The translations under genes were made by a program, and so were the position numbers. Below are positions 56,199 to 63,983 of a DNA stretch of 64,000 nucleotides, one piece after another (the stretch's first letter is position 1; each line of letters starts with the position of its first letter). The notes under the pieces were generated by a model, which did no database searches, was not told the DNA's origin, and was given only the letters and a program-made list of their open reading frames with translations. The stretch covers positions 28,373 to 92,372 of the forward strand of contig MWDI01000060.1 in the NCBI GenBank assembly GCA_002070475.1, written 5' to 3'. The DNA comes from Firmicutes bacterium ADurb.Bin146 (lineage in GTDB: Bacteria > Bacillota > Clostridia > DUPQ01).

Positions 56199-57557
56199 TT
56201 ACGTAATAAAAAATTTATCGTAAAGGCACTTAATCGCTTTTTCAAAATCAGCATCAGCAATACCAACCATAATACTCAATTTTGAGGAACCCTGATTAAG
56301 CATTTTTATAACAATACCAGCTTCAGAAAGTGCTTCGGAACATTTGTGCAAAGTATTAGAATCATCTAGACACTTCTCTCCAACTATCATTACTAAAGCC
56401 TGATTATGGTTTATCGTTACTTCCTCTGCTTTTAATTCATTTTTTATACGGCATATTAACTTGTCTTCAATATGCTCATTAAGATATTTGGTACGTACTA
56501 TAATGGAAATATCATCGATTCCAGAAGGAGAATGCTCATATGGGATAGATTCTTCCTCAAGCATCTGTAAAACCCTACGTCCAAAACCTATTTCACGGTT
56601 CATTAAATACTTTCTTATACTTATAGTGGAAAAACCCTTATCACCACTTATTCCGGTAATGCTATGTTTTCTGTTTTCATTAACCTGTTGATGTATCATC
56701 GTTCCAGGTGCATTAGGATTATTCGTATTTTTAATATTAACATGTGTAAATTTATAATACACTGGCGTAAGGGCTTCTTCATGAAAAACACTGAATCCTG
56801 CATATGATAATTCTCTCATTTCCCTAAATGTAAGATGGTCGATTGGTAATGGATTTTTTACTATGTTTGGATTTACAGTATAAATATAATCTACATCAGT
56901 AAAATTTTCATAAAGGTCACAGTCAAGAGAGGCTGCTAAAATCGCACCTGTAACATCAGAACCGCCTCTAGGCAGTGTCACAACTTCCTGATTAATGGAA
57001 TATCCGAAGAAACCAGGAAAAATAACTATTCCATCATAATTGTTTAGTACTTTTAAATTTTGATAAGAAACAGGAAGTATCTGTGCATTGCCATATTCAG
57101 CAGTCAGAAGAAGTCCAGCTTCTTTAGGAGAGACATATGTTGCAAGATATCCTTGTAAATTTATATATGTAGCTAATAGTTTAGCGCAATTATCTTCGCC
57201 CGCAGCTTTTAAATTGTCCAAAAATCTTTCTTTTATTGATTTATCAGAATTTATCCTGTTTAAAAGATCCTGTGAAATAACATCTATAATATCATCTTTC
57301 ATACCAAGACCCGAGGATATATCACGAAATCTTTGCAGTATAAGATTAAGCAAAGATGTTGTATCCTCATGTGCAAGTGCTGTTTCGGCGAGTTTTATAA
57401 GCATATCGGTAACTTTTGTATCAGATGGATTTCTTTTTCCAGGAGCTGAAACAACAACGAATTTACGTGAAGGATCGGAAGTAACGATATTAAAAACCTT
57501 TTTAACCTGTTCTGCATCAGAAAGGCTGGAACCGCCAAATTTTACTACTTTTAACAT
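56199..57557 (-). CDS. Aspartate kinase
   Basis: This 452-residue enzyme phosphorylates L-aspartate, the first step to lysine, threonine and methionine. The kinase domain (about 1-285) starts VVKFGGSSLSDAEQVKKV and contains LPRGGSDVTGAILAA and FTDVDYIYTVNP. Two ACT regulatory domains make up the C-terminus (about 310-452), with GISGDKGFSTISIRK opening the first. The Clostridial single-chain, lysine-sensitive form (aspartokinase III-like) is most similar; the effector cannot be read directly. Its leader is only about 55 bases, too short for a lysine riboswitch. AAGGAGAC is the ribosome binding site. Confidence 0.93.
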   Translation of the reverse strand: MLKVVKFGGSSLSDAEQVKKVFNIVTSDPSRKFVVVSAPGKRNPSDTKVTDMLIKLAETALAHEDTTSLLNLILQRFRDISSGLGMKDDIIDVISQDLLNRINSDKSIKERFLDNLKAAGEDNCAKLLATYINLQGYLATYVSPKEAGLLLTAEYGNAQILPVSYQNLKVLNNYDGIVIFPGFFGYSINQEVVTLPRGGSDVTGAILAASLDCDLYENFTDVDYIYTVNPNIVKNPLPIDHLTFREMRELSYAGFSVFHEEALTPVYYKFTHVNIKNTNNPNAPGTMIHQQVNENRKHSITGISGDKGFSTISIRKYLMNREIGFGRRVLQMLEEESIPYEHSPSGIDDISIIVRTKYLNEHIEDKLICRIKNELKAEEVTINHNQALVMIVGEKCLDDSNTLHKCSEALSEAGIVIKMLNQGSSKLSIMVGIADADFEKAIKCLYDKFFIT

Positions 57558-57618
57558 AAATGTCTCCTTATTTCATGTGACTAAATCTTTTAAAAAGCTG
57601 ATATCAGTCATTCACTAA

Positions 57619-57647
57619 ATTTTATTTACAATTATATCTGTTGTCAA
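57619..57647 (-). promoter_or_regulatory. Promoter for aspartate kinase
   Basis: Minus strand: TTGACA (57642-57647), a 17-base spacer and TAAAAT (57619-57624). It would give a leader of about 55 bases. Confidence 0.72.
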
Positions 57648-57753
57648 GGTTATATATTTTTATTTGTAATTAAGTTATTATTGTCACTATTACTGATTAG
57701 TATGAATTTATAATCAGGTTATAAAAAACTTTATTCTTATATTAATCAGATTA

Positions 57754-57762
57754 TGATACAAT
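57754..57762 (+). promoter_or_regulatory. Extended -10 promoter for the acyltransferase-like/ABC operon
   Basis: TGATACAAT, an extended -10 element, 23 bases before the ATG at 57786, divergent from the aspartate kinase promoter. The -35 is weak. Confidence 0.45.
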
Positions 57763-57785
57763 ATTATACAAAGTTAGGGGGGATT

Positions 57786-58688
57786 ATGAAAAAAAGAATT
57801 GGGGACAGATATGACGGATACAGATTAAGAAATGTTGATACTTTTTTCCTGCTGATTCCGTATATCATGAAGAAAAGAGATGATAGCCAAATATTTTTTG
57901 AAGATGTCGCAGATGCTGACATACTTGATGCATTTGTAAGAAAATACCAGGAAGATATTCCAGGATTGAAATTATATCATGTTTTCATTGCTGCTCTAGT
58001 AAGGCTTTTTGCCATAAGACCAAGAATAAACAGATTTGTGTGCGGCAGTAAAATATATGCAAGGAATCATATTGCGATTTCCATGTCAATTAAAAGAAGT
58101 ATGACAGATGATGGAGAGGAAACAAATATCAAACCAAGATTTGCTCCAGAGTCAACACTTAAAGATGTAGTTGACATAGTTAATGAACAGGTAAATATGA
58201 ATAAAGAAAGCGGTTCTGAAAATGATACAGACAAATTTGCAAAACTTATAGGCCATCTTCCTACATTCATTATTAAAACTGTCGTAAACTTCCTCATGTG
58301 GCTAGATAGGATTGGACTTATGCCTGCAAGTACAATTGAATTTTCCCCATTCCACTGTAGTGGATACCTTACTAACATGGGATCTTTAGGAATCAAATCA
58401 GTTTATCATCATTTGTATAATTTCGGCACAACATCTATTTTTCTTGCTATGGGGAAAAAAGAATATCAATATCAGGGTTCTGATGAAGGAGAGCTGATAA
58501 AAAAAAGAATTTTAAGCTTGAAGATGGTTGTTGATGAAAGAATATGTGATGGATATTATTATGCTTCTACTATGAGGTTATTCTCAAAAATACTTCAGAA
58601 TCCTGAAGTATTGCTTGATCCACCTGAGCAAGTAATAGTAGATGATGGCATAAGTCTTTCAAAACCGGAAAATATAAAAAAAGAGTAG
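57786..58688 (+). CDS. Standalone E2/CAT-fold acyltransferase-like protein
   Basis: A 300-residue protein resembling the catalytic domain of 2-oxoacid dehydrogenase E2 and chloramphenicol acetyltransferase. The core contains LYHVFIAALVRLFAIRP, MSIKRSMTDDGEE and TNMGSLGIKSVYHHLYNFGTTS. The catalytic motif DHRxxDG is replaced by DERICDG (about 250-256), so the general-base His is a Glu. There are no lipoyl or peripheral-subunit domains, hence no place in a dehydrogenase complex. Acyltransfer by a changed mechanism, or a binding role, are both possible. The very strong AGGGGGGA ribosome binding site fixes the start. The next gene follows after four bases. Confidence 0.65.
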   Translation: MKKRIGDRYDGYRLRNVDTFFLLIPYIMKKRDDSQIFFEDVADADILDAFVRKYQEDIPGLKLYHVFIAALVRLFAIRPRINRFVCGSKIYARNHIAISMSIKRSMTDDGEETNIKPRFAPESTLKDVVDIVNEQVNMNKESGSENDTDKFAKLIGHLPTFIIKTVVNFLMWLDRIGLMPASTIEFSPFHCSGYLTNMGSLGIKSVYHHLYNFGTTSIFLAMGKKEYQYQGSDEGELIKKRILSLKMVVDERICDGYYYASTMRLFSKILQNPEVLLDPPEQVIVDDGISLSKPENIKKE

Positions 58689-58692
58689 TTTG

Positions 58693-59457
58693 ATGAAGCA
58701 AAGGTTATTAAAAACAATAGGTATCATTCTATGGCTAATCATATGGCAGATACTTTCACTTATTATAAATAAGGAATTGCTTCTGCCATCACCTTATGCA
58801 ACAGTCAGGACTCTTATTAATTTAATGTCGGTATCATCCTTCTATTCAGCTTTATTATATTCTCTTTTCAGAATAGTTGTCGGATTCATTATTGCAGTAG
58901 TATTTGCTTTTACTATTGGTGTACTTTCAGGACTTAATAGGACTGCTGAGATACTCCTTTCACCATTTATTACAATTGTTAGATCCACTCCAGTTATGAG
59001 TTTTATCATACTTGCGATAATATGGTTTAGTTATAATCTAGCTCCTTTAGTTGTAAACCTGATTATGTGTTTTCCTCCGATATATGATAATGTCGTAAAA
59101 GGAATAAAAAATACTGATACTAAATTACTTGATATGGCAAAAATATATGAAGTGAAACCTACTAAAGTCTTTACTGGTGTTTATCTTGGTTCAGTAAAAC
59201 CATTTTTGGCAGCAGGGATGAATACAGCTTTAGGTCTTGCATTCAGAGTTGCAGTTGCTGCTGAAGTACTTGCAAATCCGAAATACGGTATTGGAACAAG
59301 ACTTTTGCAAGCAAAATATAACCTTGAAACAACAGAAGTATTTGCATGGACTTTAGTGATACTTGTACTAAGTTATATATTTGAATACATATTTAAAAAA
59401 ATCATAGAAGGCGGAAGATATAATGCTCAGACTAAAAAATCTGACAAAATCATATAA
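58693..59457 (+). CDS. ABC transporter permease, NitT/TauT type
   Basis: A 254-residue inner-membrane permease with six predicted helices. It has the cytoplasmic EAA loop GIKNTDTKLLDMAKIYEVKP (about residues 139-158) used to contact the ATPase. The layout is typical of SsuC/TauC/ThiX-like permeases for sulfonates, nitrate or thiamine precursors. The ATG at 58693 is chosen over TTG at 58690. It overlaps the ATPase gene by 35 bases. No substrate-binding protein is encoded nearby, which leaves the substrate open. The upstream neighbour is the E2-like protein, four bases away. Confidence 0.85.
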   Translation: MKQRLLKTIGIILWLIIWQILSLIINKELLLPSPYATVRTLINLMSVSSFYSALLYSLFRIVVGFIIAVVFAFTIGVLSGLNRTAEILLSPFITIVRSTPVMSFIILAIIWFSYNLAPLVVNLIMCFPPIYDNVVKGIKNTDTKLLDMAKIYEVKPTKVFTGVYLGSVKPFLAAGMNTALGLAFRVAVAAEVLANPKYGIGTRLLQAKYNLETTEVFAWTLVILVLSYIFEYIFKKIIEGGRYNAQTKKSDKII

Positions 59458-60124
59458 CGGTAACTACATATTCCAAGATTTTAATATGGATATAGAACAA
59501 AACAGGATTACCTGTCTGCTTGGTAAGTCAGGTTCAGGAAAAACAACTCTTTTGAATGTCCTTTCTTCAATCACAGATGAATATGTTTTTGAATATTCTG
59601 ATTTTAAATCACTCAAATACTCTTATATTTTTCAGGAGCCAAGACTTCTAAATTGGTATACTGTGTACAAAAACATGCAGTTTGTACTTAATAATTCAAA
59701 GACAGAAAAACAAACAACACATAATAAAATAATAAATTGCTTAAAAATGGTTGATATGGATAAGTATGCAGACTATTATCCTTACCAGTTAAGCGGAGGA
59801 ATGGCTCAAAGAGTATCAATCGCAAGAGCTTTTTTAAAAGATTTTGATGTTTTGCTTATGGATGAGCCTTTTAAAGGTTTAGATCCAACACAGAAAGAAA
59901 ATATAATTGACAGATTTCTGGAAATGTGGAAAGAGAACCGTAAAACAGTTATATATGTAACACATGACTTAGATGAAGCATTATATATAGCATATGATAT
60001 TCATGTTTTAGGCGAGAAACCTACAAAAATTCTTTACACAAGTAGAAATGCGTATAAAATGAGTAACGAGGAAAGAGAAGTTGAAAGGAATAAGATATGG
60101 CAGATATTAAAATCACAGATTTAA
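59423..60124 (+). CDS. ABC transporter ATP-binding protein
   Basis: A 233-residue nucleotide-binding subunit, partner of the permease it overlaps. Walker A is LLGKSGSGKTTLLN (about residues 32-45), the Q-loop is FQEPRLLNW, the signature is LSGGMAQRVSIARA (about 121-134), Walker B is VLLMDEPFKGLD, and the switch His is in VTHDLDEA. The FQEPRLL Q-loop is typical of the NitT/TauT group (SsuB, TauB). The GGCGGAAG ribosome binding site lies inside the permease gene. It overlaps the YhaM-like gene by 28 bases. Confidence 0.9.
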   Translation: MLRLKNLTKSYNGNYIFQDFNMDIEQNRITCLLGKSGSGKTTLLNVLSSITDEYVFEYSDFKSLKYSYIFQEPRLLNWYTVYKNMQFVLNNSKTEKQTTHNKIINCLKMVDMDKYADYYPYQLSGGMAQRVSIARAFLKDFDVLLMDEPFKGLDPTQKENIIDRFLEMWKENRKTVIYVTHDLDEALYIAYDIHVLGEKPTKILYTSRNAYKMSNEEREVERNKIWQILKSQI

Positions 60125-61053
60125 AAAATGGAATGGAAATTAAGAATGAATTATATATATTATGGTATAACGAGTTAAAAAAAGCTTCTAATAACAAATA
60201 TTATATTGATTTTCAATTTCGAGATAAGACTGGGGAGATAAGTGGGAAAAAGTGGGATGCTACTGTTAATGAAGCTTCGGATTTTCAAAATGCAGTTTTG
60301 TATTTTGTATCAGGGAGAGTTACTGAATTTCAAGGCGCATTACAGCTTAATGTGTCGAGCATAAGAAAAGCACCTGAACAAATTCAAAGAAATATTGCAG
60401 ATTTTGTACAAAGTGCTCCATTTTCATCAGAAGATATGCTCAAAAAAGCATATGAGTACATGGACTATATAAAAGATGAAGAACTTAAAAAACTTTGTGT
60501 CATGGTTTATGATCAGTATGAGAAACAAATTATGTACTATCCTGCTGCTAAAGTCCTTCATCACTCGGTTAGGGGAGGGTTTCTATATCACATAACTACT
60601 ATGCTGGATATCGCTAAGGGTTTATCTTATGTATACAATAATATTAATACAGATTTTTTATATGCAGGTATTTTGCTTCATGATGTAATGAAATTAAAAG
60701 AAATGAATGCTAATGAATGTGGGATAGCTGATTATACTATGGAAGGACAGCTTATGGGACATATAGAAATAGGTATTTGTTATATCGGAGAAATGTCAAA
60801 AAAGGTCGGATTATCAGAAAATAAGGAACTTTTGCTTAAACATATGATTTTGAGCCATCATTACATACCCGAACATGGCAGTACAAAAATGCCTATGTTC
60901 CTAGAAGCAGAACTACTCCACCATATAGATCTTATTGATGCGAGGTCATATGATTTTAACAAAGCTTATGAGACACTTGATAAAGGCAGCATAACTGAAA
61001 GAGCAGTATACTCTCTTGATAGAAAAGTTCTCAGACCAGATTTTGAGAAATAA
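60097..61053 (+). CDS. YhaM-like 3'-5' exoribonuclease (OB-fold + HD domain)
   Basis: A 318-residue protein with an N-terminal OB-fold (about 1-105; YIDFQFRDKTGEISGKKWDA) and an HD phosphohydrolase domain. The HD residues are in LHHSVRGGFLYH (about 150-161), LLHDVMK, LLKHMILSHH and LHHIDLIDAR. YhaM in B. subtilis is a Mn-dependent 3'-5' exonuclease that trims RNA and single-stranded DNA. Length and domain order match. The start lies inside the ABC ATPase gene and has AAAGGAAT upstream, so it is translationally coupled to the transporter without an obvious functional reason. A terminator begins at its stop codon. Confidence 0.85.
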   Translation: MADIKITDLKNGMEIKNELYILWYNELKKASNNKYYIDFQFRDKTGEISGKKWDATVNEASDFQNAVLYFVSGRVTEFQGALQLNVSSIRKAPEQIQRNIADFVQSAPFSSEDMLKKAYEYMDYIKDEELKKLCVMVYDQYEKQIMYYPAAKVLHHSVRGGFLYHITTMLDIAKGLSYVYNNINTDFLYAGILLHDVMKLKEMNANECGIADYTMEGQLMGHIEIGICYIGEMSKKVGLSENKELLLKHMILSHHYIPEHGSTKMPMFLEAELLHHIDLIDARSYDFNKAYETLDKGSITERAVYSLDRKVLRPDFEK

Positions 61054-61074
61054 AAAAAGGATAAATCCTTTTTT
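61053..61074. terminator. Bidirectional terminator between the YhaM-like gene and tRNA-Lys
   Basis: Stem AAAAAAGGA / TCCTTTTTT with a TAAA loop. It starts on the last base of the upstream stop codon and ends at the tRNA CCA, so it works for both strands. Confidence 0.75.
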
Positions 61075-61149
61075 GGTGCGCCATCGGGGACTCGAACCCC
61101 GGACACCCTGATTAAGAGTCAGGTGCTCTACCAACTGAGCTAATGGCAC
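61074..61149 (-). tRNA. tRNA-Lys (anticodon CUU)
   Basis: A complete 76-base cloverleaf on the minus strand: acceptor GTGCCAT / ATGGCGC (one T-G pair), D-arm GCTCAGTTGGTAGAGC, anticodon stem CCTGA / TCAGG with loop CTCTTAA, and T-arm CCGGGGTTCGAGTCCCCG. Anticodon CTT reads AAG (Lys). CCA is encoded. Confidence 0.95.
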
Positions 61150-61162
61150 AAGCGCAACTAAT

Positions 61163-61191
61163 ATTTTAATTTCTAATTGTTGGCATGTCAA
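61163..61191 (-). promoter_or_regulatory. Promoter for tRNA-Lys
   Basis: Minus strand: TTGACA (61186-61191), a 17-base spacer and TAAAAT (61163-61168), 13 bases before the mature 5' end. Confidence 0.75.
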
Positions 61192-61205
61192 CACTAAAAT
61201 TGTTT

Positions 61206-61234
61206 TTGACAAGGTTTTTTTACTGGTATATCAT
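61206..61234 (+). promoter_or_regulatory. Promoter for the Y-family polymerase operon
   Basis: TTGACA (61206-61211), a 17-base spacer and TATCAT (61229-61234). The -10 is one arm of an inverted repeat, so the promoter could be blocked by a repressor. Confidence 0.7.
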
Positions 61235-61255
61235 ATAAATGATAAAGAATATACC
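61225..61255. promoter_or_regulatory. Nested inverted repeats over the polymerase promoter
   Basis: Inner palindrome TATCAT-ATAA-ATGATA (61229-61244) includes the -10 element. Outer arms are GGTATAT (61225-61231) and ATATACC (61249-61255). The core ATCATATAAATGAT differs by one base from the core of the htpG palindrome. It is not a LexA box. A repressor operator is inferred. Confidence 0.45.
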
Positions 61256-61269
61256 AAATTGGAGCTTGA

Positions 61270-62421
61270 ATGCGAGATATATTGTTAGTAGATATGAATG
61301 CTTTTTTTATAATGTGTGAATCAAGAAAGGATATTTCATTACTTTCAAAACCTTCAGCTGTTGCAGGAGACCCAAAATTCAGAACAGGAATAATACTCGC
61401 AGCTAATTATGAAGCAAGAAAATTTGGAGTTAAAGTTACAATGACAGTAAATGAAGCATTAAAACTATGTCCACACATAACTCTTGTAAAACCAGATCAC
61501 GACTTCTATGAGAAATGCTCATCACAAGTTTTCAATTTACTCTATGAATATACTCCGATATTGGAAATAAACAGTATTGATGAAGCATGGATGGATGTGA
61601 CAAACAGTAAAAAACTTTTTGGTACCCCGTTAAATATTGCATGCAGTATACAATCCAGGCTTAAAAATGAAATGGGATTATGGTGTTCAATCGGAATAAG
61701 TGAGAATAAGTTTTTATCAAAAATGGCATCAGAAATCAAGAAACCTCTAGGTATTACACAGCTTTATAAATCACAGATTAATGATATATTATGGCCTATG
61801 CCTGTAAGAAATCTTTACGGTATTGGTAAGGCAACATCAATAAAATTAAATAATGATGGTATAAATACTATTGGAGACTTAGCAAAATGTGAAATGGATT
61901 ATCTTGTTAAAAAATTTGGAAAATATGGCATATATCTTTATGAAAGATCAAAAGGTATAGATGATGAACCTGTTTCTGTTCACGATACAAAAAATATATC
62001 CTGCGGAAGAATGGAAACGCTAGCTCATGATATTACTGATATCAGGCAAGCTAAAAAGACAATTGCCCTATTGTCAGAATCTATTGGTAAGACTATAAGA
62101 CAGAAACAGGTAGAAGGTAGTATAATCTCTATACAGATTAAGTATAATACATTTGAAACAATAAACAGACAAATGAAGATAAAGCAGACAAGTCTAACTA
62201 AGGATATCTATAATGCTGCATGTATCCTTTTGGAAAACAATTGGGATAATGATAGGCCAGTACGTCTGCTTGGAGTTTCAATAAGTTCTTTATGCAGTAA
62301 GGATATGCAATTAAGCCTCGATTTAGATAATAAAAAGAAAGAAGAGAGACTGGAAAATGTTATAGATGAGTTAAATGACAGATATGGACAAGATTTGATA
62401 AAAAGAGGTAATATTTTATGA
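61270..62421 (+). CDS. Y-family DNA polymerase (DinB/UmuC-like)
   Basis: A 383-residue translesion polymerase. The catalytic acids are in LLVDMNAFF (Asp8) and SIDEAWMDVT (about 99-108). The finger segment AANYEARKFGVKV and the helix-hairpin-helix NLYGIGKATSIKLNNDGI (about 182-199) are standard. The little-finger domain fills 240-350. The C-terminus is short and no beta-clamp motif stands out; LSLDLD near residue 346 is a weak candidate. SIDEAW replaces the common SIDEAF. It could be a Pol IV or the second Firmicute Y-polymerase group. GGAG precedes the ATG. It overlaps the radical SAM gene by four bases. Confidence 0.87.
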   Translation: MRDILLVDMNAFFIMCESRKDISLLSKPSAVAGDPKFRTGIILAANYEARKFGVKVTMTVNEALKLCPHITLVKPDHDFYEKCSSQVFNLLYEYTPILEINSIDEAWMDVTNSKKLFGTPLNIACSIQSRLKNEMGLWCSIGISENKFLSKMASEIKKPLGITQLYKSQINDILWPMPVRNLYGIGKATSIKLNNDGINTIGDLAKCEMDYLVKKFGKYGIYLYERSKGIDDEPVSVHDTKNISCGRMETLAHDITDIRQAKKTIALLSESIGKTIRQKQVEGSIISIQIKYNTFETINRQMKIKQTSLTKDIYNAACILLENNWDNDRPVRLLGVSISSLCSKDMQLSLDLDNKKKEERLENVIDELNDRYGQDLIKRGNIL

Positions 62422-63857
62422 AAGCAGTTTTGTTTGCACTAAATAGTTCATATGTTCATACAAATCTTGCAGTAAGATGCTTAAAAAATCATGTAGATAC
62501 TAAATATCCTGGTAAACATGAAATAATCATAGTTGAGAAAAACCTGAAAGATAAAACTGATGAAGTTTTATATACGCTATATTCATTGAATGCTGAAATA
62601 TACGGATTTTCCTGCTATATTTTCAATATTAATGAAATGCTTTTTTATGCTCAAAACTTAAAAAAGCTTTTACCAGAAGTAAAAATTCTTTTTGGCGGTC
62701 CAGAGGCATCTTATGATTCTAAGTATCTAGTAGAAAGAAATCCTTTCATAGATAATGTAATTACACAAGAAGGAGAAGATGCTTTTGAAAATTATCTCGA
62801 GAAAATACCTGATAAACAAATAATAACAGGTAAATCATATTCAAAATTTTATCAAAAAGGTATTGAATACGATGAGGACAATGGTATTAATGGAAATATT
62901 GCATATTATGAATCAAGTAGAGGATGCCCATATAAGTGTTCCTATTGCTTATCCTCAATAGAAAAAGGTATAAGATCTAAATCTGCAATTAAAACTTTGG
63001 AAGACATTCTGGAGTATGAAAAGTTTAAAAGTATATCTATTATTAAATTTGTAGATAGGACATTCAATTACGACATCGATAGAGCAAATGAGATACTGAA
63101 GGGTTTACTTGATGAGAAATATACAAAGACATATCATTTGGAAGTACGCCCAGAATTATTTAACAACGAAATGTTTGATATTCTAAAAAAATTTCCAAAT
63201 AATAAGCTGCAAATGGAGATTGGTATTCAATCCACAAACAAAAAAACCCTTGAAGCTATTGACAGGCCTTCTAATATAGATAATGCTATAAAAAATATGA
63301 AAAAATTACGAGCCTTAGGAAATATTAAAGTACATGGTGATCTTATTTTTGGACTTCCTTATGATGACATTACTTCAATTGGCAAGTCATATGATGATAT
63401 TTTTTATGCTTGTGATGAATTACAACTAGGAGTTCTGAAATTGCTAAAAGGGACTAAAATAAGGAACCAGGAAAAAGAATTTTCATATGTTTTTAATAAT
63501 GAACCTCCATATGACATATTTTCAAACCGATTTTTATCTTATGAAAATGTATTTATTCTAAAAAGAATAGCAGCTTTAACTGAAAGATATAAAAACAGTA
63601 TTCATTTTCATAATAGCTGTGAGTATATAATAGGTTACTTTAAAAGCCCATTCAATTTTTTTGTAGGTTTGAATAAGTTCATTAACTATCATATTTCTAC
63701 TGTTTCACAACATGAAGCATTCAGAAAATTTTACGAATATTCAAGTAAATTTGTAAAATGCTATATGAAGGAACAGGAGTGGTCGATTTTTATTCAACAT
63801 TTAAAAAAAGATTATTTAGTATGCCTTAATCGGAATGCTCCGGATTACTTTATTTAG
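62418..63857 (+). CDS. B12-binding-domain radical SAM protein (DUF4080-like C-terminus)
   Basis: A 479-residue protein with an N-terminal Rossmann-like cobalamin-type domain (about 1-140; VLFALNSSYVHTNLAVRCLK, then LFGGPEAS). No DxHxxG cobalamin His is seen, so B12 binding is base-off without a lower His ligand or lost. The radical SAM core follows with CxxxCxxC in SSRGCPYKCSYCLSS (about 169-183). The C-terminal 150 residues resemble DUF4080. Such proteins are common in Clostridia and their substrates are unknown. Its ATG overlaps the polymerase stop (ATGA), so the pair is coupled. Confidence 0.8.
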   Translation: MKAVLFALNSSYVHTNLAVRCLKNHVDTKYPGKHEIIIVEKNLKDKTDEVLYTLYSLNAEIYGFSCYIFNINEMLFYAQNLKKLLPEVKILFGGPEASYDSKYLVERNPFIDNVITQEGEDAFENYLEKIPDKQIITGKSYSKFYQKGIEYDEDNGINGNIAYYESSRGCPYKCSYCLSSIEKGIRSKSAIKTLEDILEYEKFKSISIIKFVDRTFNYDIDRANEILKGLLDEKYTKTYHLEVRPELFNNEMFDILKKFPNNKLQMEIGIQSTNKKTLEAIDRPSNIDNAIKNMKKLRALGNIKVHGDLIFGLPYDDITSIGKSYDDIFYACDELQLGVLKLLKGTKIRNQEKEFSYVFNNEPPYDIFSNRFLSYENVFILKRIAALTERYKNSIHFHNSCEYIIGYFKSPFNFFVGLNKFINYHISTVSQHEAFRKFYEYSSKFVKCYMKEQEWSIFIQHLKKDYLVCLNRNAPDYFI

Positions 63858-63863
63858 GATATT

Positions 63864-63910
63864 ATAGCGGGAATCCTCGGTTATTCAATTGCCGAGATGA
63901 AAGCGCTGTG
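63864..63910 (+). other. Bulged hairpin downstream of the radical SAM gene
   Basis: Outer arms ATAGCG (63864-63869) and CGCTGT (63905-63910) enclose an internal loop and inner arms CTCGG (63876-63880) and CCGAG (63892-63896). No T-run follows, so it is not a standard terminator. Confidence 0.3.
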
Positions 63911-63933
63911 ATCTATATGGTAAATAATAAATC

Positions 63934-63947
63934 GAATAAATGTTCGT
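63934..63947. promoter_or_regulatory. SOS (LexA) box
   Basis: CGAATAAATGTTCG matches the Firmicute LexA consensus CGAAC-N4-GTTCG with one change (T for C in the left arm). It lies just upstream of a good promoter, in the position used for SOS-controlled genes. Confidence 0.65.
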
Positions 63948-63955
63948 TATTGTAT

Positions 63956-63983
63956 TGAATTGTATACTGCTTTCTGTTATACT
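63956..63983 (+). promoter_or_regulatory. Promoter at the right window edge
   Basis: TTGAAT (63956-63961), a 16-base spacer and TATACT (63978-63983) with an extended TG. It drives a gene that starts at or beyond 63990, where an ATG followed by Lys-Glu-Lys codons is visible. The gene cannot be identified from 11 bases. Confidence 0.55.

Noticed and set aside
57558..57618. Lysine riboswitch before aspartate kinase
   Set aside because: The predicted leader is about 55 bases; the riboswitch needs about 170.
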